Positions 5,708-12,514 of a stretch of 12,514 bases of DNA are shown piece by piece. The DNA is from an uncultured Clostridia bacterium (GTDB taxonomy: Bacteria > Bacillota > Clostridia > Christensenellales > Borkfalkiaceae). The first letter of the stretch is position 1. Every line of letters begins with the position of its first letter. The notes below the pieces were generated by a model, which ran no database searches, was not told where the DNA came from, and saw only the letters and a program-made list of their open reading frames with translations. Position numbers and translations under genes: made by a program. The stretch is taken from the NCBI GenBank assembly GCA_905235815.1, contig CAJOMT010000024.1, positions 1 to 12,514 on the forward strand. Reading direction: 5' to 3'.

Positions 5708-8700
5708 TCAATATCTCGCAATAGCAACACGCATAATTTCTTCAATTATGGAATCCAGCATGGTAATGTTTTCAGAATCGTTACAATCAATATCAAGCGA
5801 ATCAAACATATCAAATAAAATATCGTCTAATTCTCGATGGATATTTTTGTGAACGATAACGTTATTTTTCCAATCTCTTTTTGTTAAAGATTTAATCGTC
5901 GTTTTAATTTGAATGGAAAAATCGCCTATCTTGTTCTCATCATCAAGACTAATATCAATTTTGTCTTTCAATATTCCATATACTGCGCCGTAAAATGCTT
6001 TTGCCTCACTATCATTTTCGATTTTTGCGGGATAATCTCCGCTTTGCCTTCCTGCGTGCAGGTCATCGGCTATGCGTTCCATAGTTTTAAGGTAACTATC
6101 CGCATCTCGACTTTGAGTATATTCATCAAGCGTTTTCTTTATCCTATCCGAAAACTCCCTAAATAAAAGGGGATCTGTGTATCTTTTTTGTTTTAATTCG
6201 CTAACGACTTTTGTCCTGATAGCATCAGCACGAGCGTCATTGCTCTCCAATGTCGAATACACTCTATTTCTCCATTCTTCATCGGTCAATAAAAGCGGAT
6301 TGACAACGGTACGCACTTCAGTTGCGGTTACAAAGGTGTTTAATAAATTTCTTATACCGTCTTCATATTTTGAAAAATCAATACTGTCGTTATAGCGTAA
6401 AGAAACCGCATCCTTTAATTTCTTAAAGAAAAGATAATCTGCACGATATGATTCTAATTGTTTGAAACCGACTTCTTTATAAATGGCACGGTTCGTAAGA
6501 GCCAAATTTAACAGCTTTGCAAATGTGGACAATTTATCGTAGAATTCGTGTCTTTTTACATCTTCTTTTAAAGATATCTGCCATTCGTTAGATTCAGCAT
6601 TACGATCAATACCTTTAAACAGCGCCCATAATTCCGTGTATGCTTTATATAATTTATTTTTTTCATCTACAGGTCCGAAAATAGCGTCTTCAATATCTTC
6701 CGCATCAAAGTTGGCAAATCCGGATTCCGCATCGTCATACATATCAATCGCTTCATTCAGTTTCGTAAACACTCCGAAATAGTCCACTATCAGGCCGAAA
6801 TCCTTCCCCTTATACACACGGTTCACCCTTGCAATTGCTTGCAGTAAACTGTGTTGCTGAATGGGTTTATCAATGTATAGTACCCCCGCAATAGGTGCAT
6901 CAAATCCGGTAAGTAATTTATCTTTAACAATCAACAGGTTTATATCACCGTCTTCGCTCTTAAACCTATTAGTCATTGTATCGTCATACAGATCGACGTT
7001 ATCGCCAAATAACGGCTTTACTTGTTCGGAATAATATCTGTTTATTTTTCTGATTGCCTCGGTAGTTGTATTGTCGTCATCACCTTCCGGCTTATTTCCG
7101 AAACTGATCACAACTGTCGGATGAATGCCATCAATGCGCTTTAAAATATAATACATATCAATCGCCGATGCGCGGGAAGAACAGACTAAAATAGCCTTTA
7201 ACTTTTTAGGCAAACAATAGTTTACAAAGTGATCCGCCAAGTCAAATGCAATCAAATTCAATCTTCCGTCGGTTTCGGCAAGAGGTTTGAATCTACTCCA
7301 TTTTTGTTTAAGGTCATCTTTCAAGTTATTCGGTAAATCTTTTGTTATATTTTCAAAATAATTGTCTATCGTTTTTGCGGGCTCGTGCTGCTCTACTTTT
7401 CTACCTTCATATACTAAGGGAACAGTAATTCCGTCTTCAATGGATTTTTTCATTGTGTACGTATCTATTGAAGGACCGAATTTGGCATAGGTATCCTTTT
7501 TCTTTGCCGCACGCTCTTTCGGGTTTTTACTCATGTTCCCAAGCAGCGGTGTACCCGTAAAGGCGATAAATGTTGAATAAGGCAAAACGTCACGCATATA
7601 ATTGTACATTGCGCTGTAGTTACTGCGATGCGCCTCGTCGACAAACACAAAAATATTTTCGCTGTGCTTTGCGGTTACGCCCGACTTAACTACGGTTTCA
7701 AATTTATTTATTAAAGTGGTAATAACAATTTTGCCTTCATCTTCAATAAGTGCCCGTAATCCTTTCCCTGTTTTTGCGCGAGAAGGCTCCATGGCCGCAT
7801 TGGCGAAGTTATCTCTTATCTGTTTGTCAAGGTTTATTCTGTCCGTAACAATTAAAAATCTCGGAGTAATAATACTTTTATCGGAAATTATTTTCTTCAC
7901 GAGTAAAACCATTGTAATGCTTTTGCCGCTACCTTGAGTATGCCAGATTACGCCGCCACGCGTATCCTTTCCGTCTTCTCCCTTTATTCGCGACATTGCG
8001 TGTTTTACGGCAAAATATTGCTGATGGCGTGCCACTTTCTTGATGTTATTGTCGTATAAAATGAACGACTCGATAATTTCAAGTAACCGCTTTTGATCCA
8101 GAAGTGATGCAGTGATTCTATCCTGCTCTATAATTTGTTTATCGGGTAAACACTTTCTGCAAATACTTTCCTGCCATTCTATTTCCTGTTCACGCCACTC
8201 AACAAAATAATCGGCGCTAGTCCCCGACGTTCCGTATAAAACTTTATTTGGATTAACAGCTAATACGAGTTGAACGTATTTAAATAGTTGCGGAATGTAA
8301 TCCGGTTTCATATTCCTTACGTTCTGATTTACCCCTTCTTTTACGTCAACGCTGGATTTTTTGTTTTCAATTACGACAAGTGGAATACCGTTACATAATA
8401 AAACGATGTCGGGGCGGGCGTAACTTACGCCGTCCGTCCGCTCAACGCTGAATTCTTCCGTCACTTGCCACTTGTTGTTTTCCGGATGCTCAAAATCAAT
8501 GTATTGCAAATCAAAGGACTGTATACCAAGATTATTATTGTCTATGTATAATTTTTCTTCTACGCTTATGCCGCTTGTCAAATGATTATAAACGTCTTTA
8601 CTTGCCATTAAAAGTCCTTGAAGCAGGGAAGCGTCGAGTTCCCTTATAGCGCGTGTTACAGACTCCGCAGAAAAATTATATTCTTTACCACGAAAAGTAT

Positions 8701-8872
8701 AATGCTGTTTATTTAAAAACTCGGTAAGTTCATCTTCAAACACAACGTTCGATAAAATGCCCCTCTTACTTTCGGCATCGCTGCGACTTACGTATTCGTA
8801 GCCCATGCCGATGAGCATTTTTATCATTCTATCCTGCGATTCAGGTCTTTCATTAAAAATCGTATGGTCCAT
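5708..8872 (-). CDS. hsdR: Type I restriction enzyme, R subunit (nuclease/translocase)
   Basis: HsdR is the motor and nuclease of a type I restriction enzyme. It translocates DNA with ATP and cuts far from the recognition site when both strands are unmethylated. The 1054 residues match the usual size. The PD-ExK nuclease is near the N-terminus, with PD at 154-155 and E169-x-K171 in VVIENKKSS. The SF2 translocase follows: Walker A HTQGSGKS (311-318), DEAH (412-415), TGTPL (439-443), LLTGFDAP (653-660) and motif VI QAIARVNR (678-685). The C-terminal helical part should dock to the methylase core. The ATG overlaps the RhuM stop codon by one base, with AAGGA upstream. No truncation or lost catalytic residue is seen, so the subunit looks intact. 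It depends on HsdS and on HsdM, which is outside the window. Confidence 0.97.
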   Translation of the reverse strand: MDHTIFNERPESQDRMIKMLIGMGYEYVSRSDAESKRGILSNVVFEDELTEFLNKQHYTFRGKEYNFSAESVTRAIRELDASLLQGLLMASKDVYNHLTSGISVEEKLYIDNNNLGIQSFDLQYIDFEHPENNKWQVTEEFSVERTDGVSYARPDIVLLCNGIPLVVIENKKSSVDVKEGVNQNVRNMKPDYIPQLFKYVQLVLAVNPNKVLYGTSGTSADYFVEWREQEIEWQESICRKCLPDKQIIEQDRITASLLDQKRLLEIIESFILYDNNIKKVARHQQYFAVKHAMSRIKGEDGKDTRGGVIWHTQGSGKSITMVLLVKKIISDKSIITPRFLIVTDRINLDKQIRDNFANAAMEPSRAKTGKGLRALIEDEGKIVITTLINKFETVVKSGVTAKHSENIFVFVDEAHRSNYSAMYNYMRDVLPYSTFIAFTGTPLLGNMSKNPKERAAKKKDTYAKFGPSIDTYTMKKSIEDGITVPLVYEGRKVEQHEPAKTIDNYFENITKDLPNNLKDDLKQKWSRFKPLAETDGRLNLIAFDLADHFVNYCLPKKLKAILVCSSRASAIDMYYILKRIDGIHPTVVISFGNKPEGDDDNTTTEAIRKINRYYSEQVKPLFGDNVDLYDDTMTNRFKSEDGDINLLIVKDKLLTGFDAPIAGVLYIDKPIQQHSLLQAIARVNRVYKGKDFGLIVDYFGVFTKLNEAIDMYDDAESGFANFDAEDIEDAIFGPVDEKNKLYKAYTELWALFKGIDRNAESNEWQISLKEDVKRHEFYDKLSTFAKLLNLALTNRAIYKEVGFKQLESYRADYLFFKKLKDAVSLRYNDSIDFSKYEDGIRNLLNTFVTATEVRTVVNPLLLTDEEWRNRVYSTLESNDARADAIRTKVVSELKQKRYTDPLLFREFSDRIKKTLDEYTQSRDADSYLKTMERIADDLHAGRQSGDYPAKIENDSEAKAFYGAVYGILKDKIDISLDDENKIGDFSIQIKTTIKSLTKRDWKNNVIVHKNIHRELDDILFDMFDSLDIDCNDSENITMLDSIIEEIMRVAIARY

Positions 8873-9921
8873 TATTCATCATCCTTTTTATTGATTAAAT
8901 CGGCGTTTTCTTCCAATTGCATAAATCTATCGAAATCACTTTGGTATAATTTATCTTGAATAATACGGTATTTGTCAAATTCGCTTTCAGCGTGCGCTTT
9001 TGCAAGTTCGGCTGAAATCCTGCCGTTATCTTGCAGAACTTCTCTATCCCATAGACGCAAGAACCCGTTCAGGCGTTCCTCCCAATCTTCCATTGTCATA
9101 GGAATATGCCGCATTGCTTGCATTTCAGCTAAATCGAGATATGCCGAAACTAAACGGCTGAGTTGAGCAAGTTCGGTTTCGGTTAAATAATTTTTTGCGA
9201 CCGACACGTCGTATTTATGAATTTTGGAGTTTGGCGACCCCTCCCACGTGGTTAAGCCCATATGCTCTTTTTCTGCATCGGCTCTGTTGTAAATCAGTTC
9301 AGCCGCCGTTTGACCGTGAACAGAGTAGTGCAATTTGTTTTGAACTGCCGCAAAAAATCTTTGCGTTGATTTTGCAGTGGGATCGTAATCTATTGAAGTT
9401 GCGTAGATGTCCGTAATTTTCTGATAAAACCTTCTTTCCGATAAGCGAATTTCACGGATTTTTTCAAGTTGCTTTTCAAAATAATCTTTGGTAAGGACCG
9501 TTCCGCCGTTTTTCAAGCGTTCTTCGTCCATTACCCAACCTTGGATAGTGTAGTCTTTGACGATAGAATTCGCCCACTTGCGAAATTGAACGGCTCTTTC
9601 GTTATTGACCTTAAAGCCCACGGCTATAATCATTTGCAGATTATAGTGCTTTGTATTATATTCTTTCCCGTCATTAGCAGTTATTCGGAAATTCCTAATA
9701 ACTGAATTTTCGCCTAACTCGTTATCGTCAAAAATGTTTTTTATGTGTTCGTTTATGGTAGGAACGCTAACGCCATAAAGTTCCGCGAGCATTTTTTGCG
9801 TAAGCCAAATATTTTCGTCTTCATAGCGAACTTCGATACTGTTTTTATCGTCGCCCACGGCGGAAACGTAAGTTAAATATTCCGCAGCGCTGCTTCTGAT
9901 TGTTATTTCGTTTTTTTTCAT
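8872..9921 (-). CDS. RhuM-family protein
   Basis: The 349-residue product belongs to the virulence RhuM family, often found inside type I restriction clusters. It was named from a Salmonella pathogenicity-island gene and its biochemical role is unknown. The N-terminal part has a winged-helix-like DNA-binding look, with IWLTQKMLAELYGVSVPTIN (38-57). A Bro-N-like stretch follows (NLQMIIAVGFKV, 94-105). The family core FFAAVQNKLHYSVHGQTAAE is at 189-208 and MGLTTW at 221-226. The ATG at 9921 has AAGGAG with 6 nt spacing. A frame 10 codons longer has no such site and overlaps the upstream gene. The gap to the DUF2971 gene is 10 bp, and the stop overlaps the hsdR start. Modulation of HsdR or DNA binding within the complex is an inference. 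Confidence 0.92.
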   Translation of the reverse strand: MKKNEITIRSSAAEYLTYVSAVGDDKNSIEVRYEDENIWLTQKMLAELYGVSVPTINEHIKNIFDDNELGENSVIRNFRITANDGKEYNTKHYNLQMIIAVGFKVNNERAVQFRKWANSIVKDYTIQGWVMDEERLKNGGTVLTKDYFEKQLEKIREIRLSERRFYQKITDIYATSIDYDPTAKSTQRFFAAVQNKLHYSVHGQTAAELIYNRADAEKEHMGLTTWEGSPNSKIHKYDVSVAKNYLTETELAQLSRLVSAYLDLAEMQAMRHIPMTMEDWEERLNGFLRLWDREVLQDNGRISAELAKAHAESEFDKYRIIQDKLYQSDFDRFMQLEENADLINKKDDE

Positions 9922-9931
9922 TGCAGACTCC

Positions 9932-11038
9932 TTAAATATCAATCTCTTCAAATCTTAATTTGCTTCCAAAATAATTCAGCTTTTGCTGATGAAGCGGGAT
10001 TTTTAGTTTTTTCGCTGTTACCTTCAAATGTTTTTTATTTGTCTCGGATATATCTTTCCCCATATATATAGCACTCACAAAAGAAAATGGTTGTAAATTG
10101 TTTCCCTCGTTTTTAATAGCGAAACGCCATTCTCTCTCATAATCATAATCTTTCTGTTTTCGTAATAATTGTTTGTTTAAGTCTATTTGCAGAGAAATAT
10201 TTTTATCCAACTTTTCACCAAAAACCGATTCCTTGACTGCTGATTCAAAAAACGGCTCCATATTAAAAATCGGTTTTTCGTCTAAATATATTATCGGCAA
10301 TAAATAGATAAGATTTTTTATTTCATCAAATGGTTTTTCTTGCCAAGTTGATAAATCATACTCAACACAAAAACCGCTATATCCGTCTGCGTAGTTTTCC
10401 CACATGGGCCCGCTTGCATTATCTTCGGTCATACAATAAACAAGACTTTGCGTCCTCGGCCGGCGGCTTACTTCATTTATCTTTTGAGCCATATCTTCGG
10501 CAATTTCATAAATTTTAGCCTCGTTATCTTTCTTAAAGTCGGAAATAAACTCTTTTGATTTTTTATATAGGACTCTATCCGCATAATTTCCATTAGAGAG
10601 AATTTCCCGTTCAAACTTTTCTTCCAAGCACGTCCCGTCTTTCGAAAAATAATTATCTATAATAAATTGAACGTCTTTAAGCGTAAACTTGGGCGCTATG
10701 ATGCGCTTTTGTTTTAATATGTCCTGCATCCCCACAAAAACTATCTGGGCCAAATTGTCTTTGAAAAATTTTGCAATTTCATACGTTTGTTTGCTTAAAT
10801 CAAAATTTAAAGTATAATCAAACGGATCTTTAAAATCGTTGGCGCTGGGCATATAAATTTGTCCGTCTTTCAGCGCCTTAAAATTTTGCCTATTGCAAGT
10901 TCTATATTTATATAACTTTTGAGGCACATGCGAAAGATGGCTCGCTAAAATTTTTCGAACCATTCCCTCGTCCGTTCTTATTCGCTCTTCATTCTCGATC
11001 AAGAATTTATAATGCTCATCTATGTAACTTTCGTCCAT
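9932..11038 (-). CDS. DUF2971 family protein
   Basis: The 368-residue product shows the DUF2971 pattern. KLYKYR (41-46) is followed by LKDGQIYMPSANDFKDPFDY (56-75). Then come SLVYCMTEDN (198-207), PMWENYADGYSGFCVEYD (211-228) and YDYEREWRF (298-306) near the C-terminus. The family is widespread and has no assigned reaction. Its frequent neighbourhood with mobile and defence genes suggests a defence-linked role, which is inference. The ATG at 11038 has GAGGGG 7 nt upstream. That ribosome site is part of a relic hsdS 3' end, so the gene appears to have followed an hsdS copy directly at some time. It is followed after 10 bp by the RhuM gene. No signal peptide or membrane segment is visible. Confidence 0.85.
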   Translation of the reverse strand: MDESYIDEHYKFLIENEERIRTDEGMVRKILASHLSHVPQKLYKYRTCNRQNFKALKDGQIYMPSANDFKDPFDYTLNFDLSKQTYEIAKFFKDNLAQIVFVGMQDILKQKRIIAPKFTLKDVQFIIDNYFSKDGTCLEEKFEREILSNGNYADRVLYKKSKEFISDFKKDNEAKIYEIAEDMAQKINEVSRRPRTQSLVYCMTEDNASGPMWENYADGYSGFCVEYDLSTWQEKPFDEIKNLIYLLPIIYLDEKPIFNMEPFFESAVKESVFGEKLDKNISLQIDLNKQLLRKQKDYDYEREWRFAIKNEGNNLQPFSFVSAIYMGKDISETNKKHLKVTAKKLKIPLHQQKLNYFGSKLRFEEIDI

Positions 11039-11045
11039 CTATTAT

Positions 11046-11091
11046 CCCCTCACGATGGCTGTTAAAAAATTTTGTTGTAAAATTTGCCTTG
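11046..11091 (-). pseudogene. Relic of a second hsdS 3' end
   Basis: The sequence upstream of the DUF2971 gene repeats the last part of hsdS. From TTACAACAA to GTGAGGG, 28 of 34 bases match by hand alignment. The match extends back to CAAGGCAAA against CAACGCAAA with a 1-base indel. In frame it reads LQQNFLTAIVRG then stop codons, against LQQYLLTGIVRV at the end of HsdS. It is therefore a fragment of an earlier or duplicated specificity gene, or the scar of a recombination event. Its GAGGGG now serves as the ribosome site of the next gene. Confidence 0.75.
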
Positions 11092-11093
11092 AG

Positions 11094-11255
11094 TTAATTT
11101 CTACTCAATGTTGAAAGTGCAATCGTCAACAACTCATTCCAACTTTGAGCGTTATCAACGGCTTTTTTTAGAATTTCTTTCTCCTCTTCTGTAAAGGGCC
11201 GATTGCTATTTTCAATAGCAAGTTTGCAAAACAGTTTTATTTGTTGTTCATTCAT
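11094..11255 (-). CDS. Small 53-residue protein coupled to hsdS
   Basis: The ATG at 11255 overlaps the hsdS stop codon in the arrangement ATGA, and GAGGG lies 7 nt upstream inside the hsdS end. The frame gives MNEQQIKLFCKLAIENSNRP, then a charged middle (FTEEEKEILKKAVDNA) and SWNELLTIALSTLSRN, and stops with TAA at 11094. It looks like a small soluble helical protein with no signal peptide, membrane segment or cysteine cluster. I do not recognise a named family. The tight coupling to hsdS suggests co-translation with the specificity subunit. A role in assembly, stability or anti-target control would be speculation. The relic hsdS tail follows directly. Confidence 0.8.
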   Translation of the reverse strand: MNEQQIKLFCKLAIENSNRPFTEEEKEILKKAVDNAQSWNELLTIALSTLSRN

Positions 11256-12490
11256 GTTTTTACCCTCACTATGCCTGTAAGCAAATATTGTTGTAACGCT
11301 TTGCGTTGCTCTTTAATTTTCTTAAGTTTTTCTTTCTGTAAAGAAATTTCCTCGTCGGCTTCACCAAAGAAATTTGCTATAATAGTTTGTTTTTCCTTTT
11401 TATGAATAAACAATTTGAGTTTATCTATGTCTTTTAGATAAGCCGTATACATAGTTCCTTTTGTAGTAATTTTCCTCACCTTATTAAGAAAATAATCTGA
11501 CATAATTAAATAGTAAAAGTACTCTAATTCAATTTTATTAGACGGCACAATACCCAAAATCCCTTGCTTTGTTGTTACTGGTATTCGGTTTATAGAACAT
11601 TCACCTATCGTTGCTCCGTTTGAAAATAATAAACTATCCTTTGGCACCAACCACGCCCCAGATTTATTTAAACCTTTCTTCGTAATAAACGAATCGATTT
11701 CTTCAATATATTTTTTAGAAAGGTGCTCTATTTTTACAAAAGGAATATCTCCATGTAAATAATATTCTTCTATCTTTGTGTCTGGGGTTCCGCCTTCCCC
11801 TGCTTCAACGTATAATTCCTTAAAACAGCAATTAACTTCTCTATCAATAAAAAACTTATCTATATACGCTTTTTTGCGGATTTCAAGTTTTTCTATATAC
11901 TGCTCTTGCAATTCAACCGCCTCGTCCCATTTCATCAAAATCTCCGCAATCTTCCCCTGCTCATTTTTATTTTTTGGAATAACATAATAGGTATTTTCAA
12001 CAGTTCGCCACTCGCCGCGAGGCATTTTTGATCCAAAAGATGATGCTCCTACATCTTTTGCAAATTTTTCGGATGATACAAATTGATATAAAAACAAATT
12101 ATTTATATCATTCTTATTTTTTATAACCCATATTTCAGTAGAGCAAACCCCATCTTCTTTTGCAAGATAATATTTACACAAATAAGGACGCAACTTACCG
12201 AAAAGAATATCCCCTTTCTTAAAAATAGTTTTCACACTATCTTGTTCTTGTCCAAAACTATTTCCAAGTCGTCTACCTGTTTTTGATTCAATATGATCCA
12301 ATTCAACGCAAATAGGATTATCTTCTGTTTGCTTTCGATTAAATTTTGAATTTGACAAATACGCTATATCACCAAATTTTTTAGGGTTACACCAATCGCA
12401 CGGAAAAATCCCGAAAGGCGTTTGTTTATATCCCTCCGGCACTATTCCGCTTTTTATATCATAAATTCTCTTTCTTATCTCTTGATTCAT
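11252..12490 (-). CDS. hsdS: Type I restriction-modification enzyme, S (specificity) subunit
   Basis: HsdS determines the DNA sequence recognised by the methylase and the restriction complex. The 412 residues have the standard two-domain layout. TRD1 occupies about 20-175 and the central spacer about 178-215 (IAEILMKWDEAVELQEQYIE). TRD2 follows at about 225-362, then a second spacer copy from about 368 (IIANFFGEADEEISLQKEKL) to LQQYLLTGIVRV. The two spacer copies resemble each other and form the antiparallel coiled coils that bind HsdM. The target cannot be read from sequence. The ATG at 12490 follows closely after possible stop codons of an upstream gene, as expected if hsdM ends at the window edge; no clear ribosome site is visible. 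The gene is visibly AT-richer than dapF-dapL, consistent with horizontal transfer. Confidence 0.95.
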   Translation of the reverse strand: MNQEIRKRIYDIKSGIVPEGYKQTPFGIFPCDWCNPKKFGDIAYLSNSKFNRKQTEDNPICVELDHIESKTGRRLGNSFGQEQDSVKTIFKKGDILFGKLRPYLCKYYLAKEDGVCSTEIWVIKNKNDINNLFLYQFVSSEKFAKDVGASSFGSKMPRGEWRTVENTYYVIPKNKNEQGKIAEILMKWDEAVELQEQYIEKLEIRKKAYIDKFFIDREVNCCFKELYVEAGEGGTPDTKIEEYYLHGDIPFVKIEHLSKKYIEEIDSFITKKGLNKSGAWLVPKDSLLFSNGATIGECSINRIPVTTKQGILGIVPSNKIELEYFYYLIMSDYFLNKVRKITTKGTMYTAYLKDIDKLKLFIHKKEKQTIIANFFGEADEEISLQKEKLKKIKEQRKALQQYLLTGIVRVKT

Positions 12491-12514
12491 TGCGCTATTT
12501 AATCTTTAAACTTT

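Noticed and set aside
12491..12514. End of hsdM at the right edge
   Set aside because: Two frames reach a stop here and only a few codons are visible, so the gene cannot be identified from this window, although its presence is expected.

Overview
The window looks like chromosome of a low-GC Gram-positive bacterium of the Clostridia type, probably an uncultured gut or rumen lineage. The reasons are strong AGGAGG-type ribosome binding sites, AT-rich spacers, diaminopimelate made through the LL-aminotransferase route (DapL), and an accessory island next to a tRNA gene. Genus cannot be read from the sequence. Every protein gene recognised here is on the minus strand; the tRNA is on the plus strand.

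Region 1 (1-2310) is housekeeping sequence: the 5' end of a 4-alpha-glucanotransferase gene (malQ) with its own extended -10 promoter, then an overlapping dapF-dapL pair for the last steps to meso-diaminopimelate. Region 2 (2400-2740) is a chromosomal junction. It holds a tRNA-Thr(CGT) gene with a clear promoter, a strong Rho-independent terminator just after it, and a tandem 9-bp repeat that could be arm-type recombinase sites. Region 3 (2741-4986) is the recombination end of an integrated element. It has a tyrosine recombinase gene pointing at the tRNA, a leader with possible small ORFs and hairpins, and an apparently unannotated structured RNA of about 337 nt with a perfect consensus promoter and an intrinsic terminator. 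A decayed reading frame lies beyond the RNA.

Region 4 (4987-12514) is a type I restriction-modification operon read leftwards: hsdS, a 53-residue ORF, a relic of a second hsdS 3' end, a DUF2971 gene, a RhuM-family gene, hsdR, and a YgjP-like zinc metallopeptidase. hsdM is not in the window and probably lies just beyond the right edge. Gaps in this operon are small or negative except around the hsdS relic, so the genes are probably co-transcribed. HsdS supplies target recognition and HsdR supplies ATP-dependent translocation and cleavage. RhuM, DUF2971, the small ORF and the peptidase are accessory genes whose roles in the system are not established.

The two most interesting observations are the structured RNA at 4331-4667 and the repeated hsdS tail at 11046-11091. 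The tail repeat carries the ribosome binding site of the gene after it, which suggests that accessory genes are gained or exchanged by recombination at the end of hsdS. The far attachment site of the element is not visible, so the element very likely extends past position 12514.
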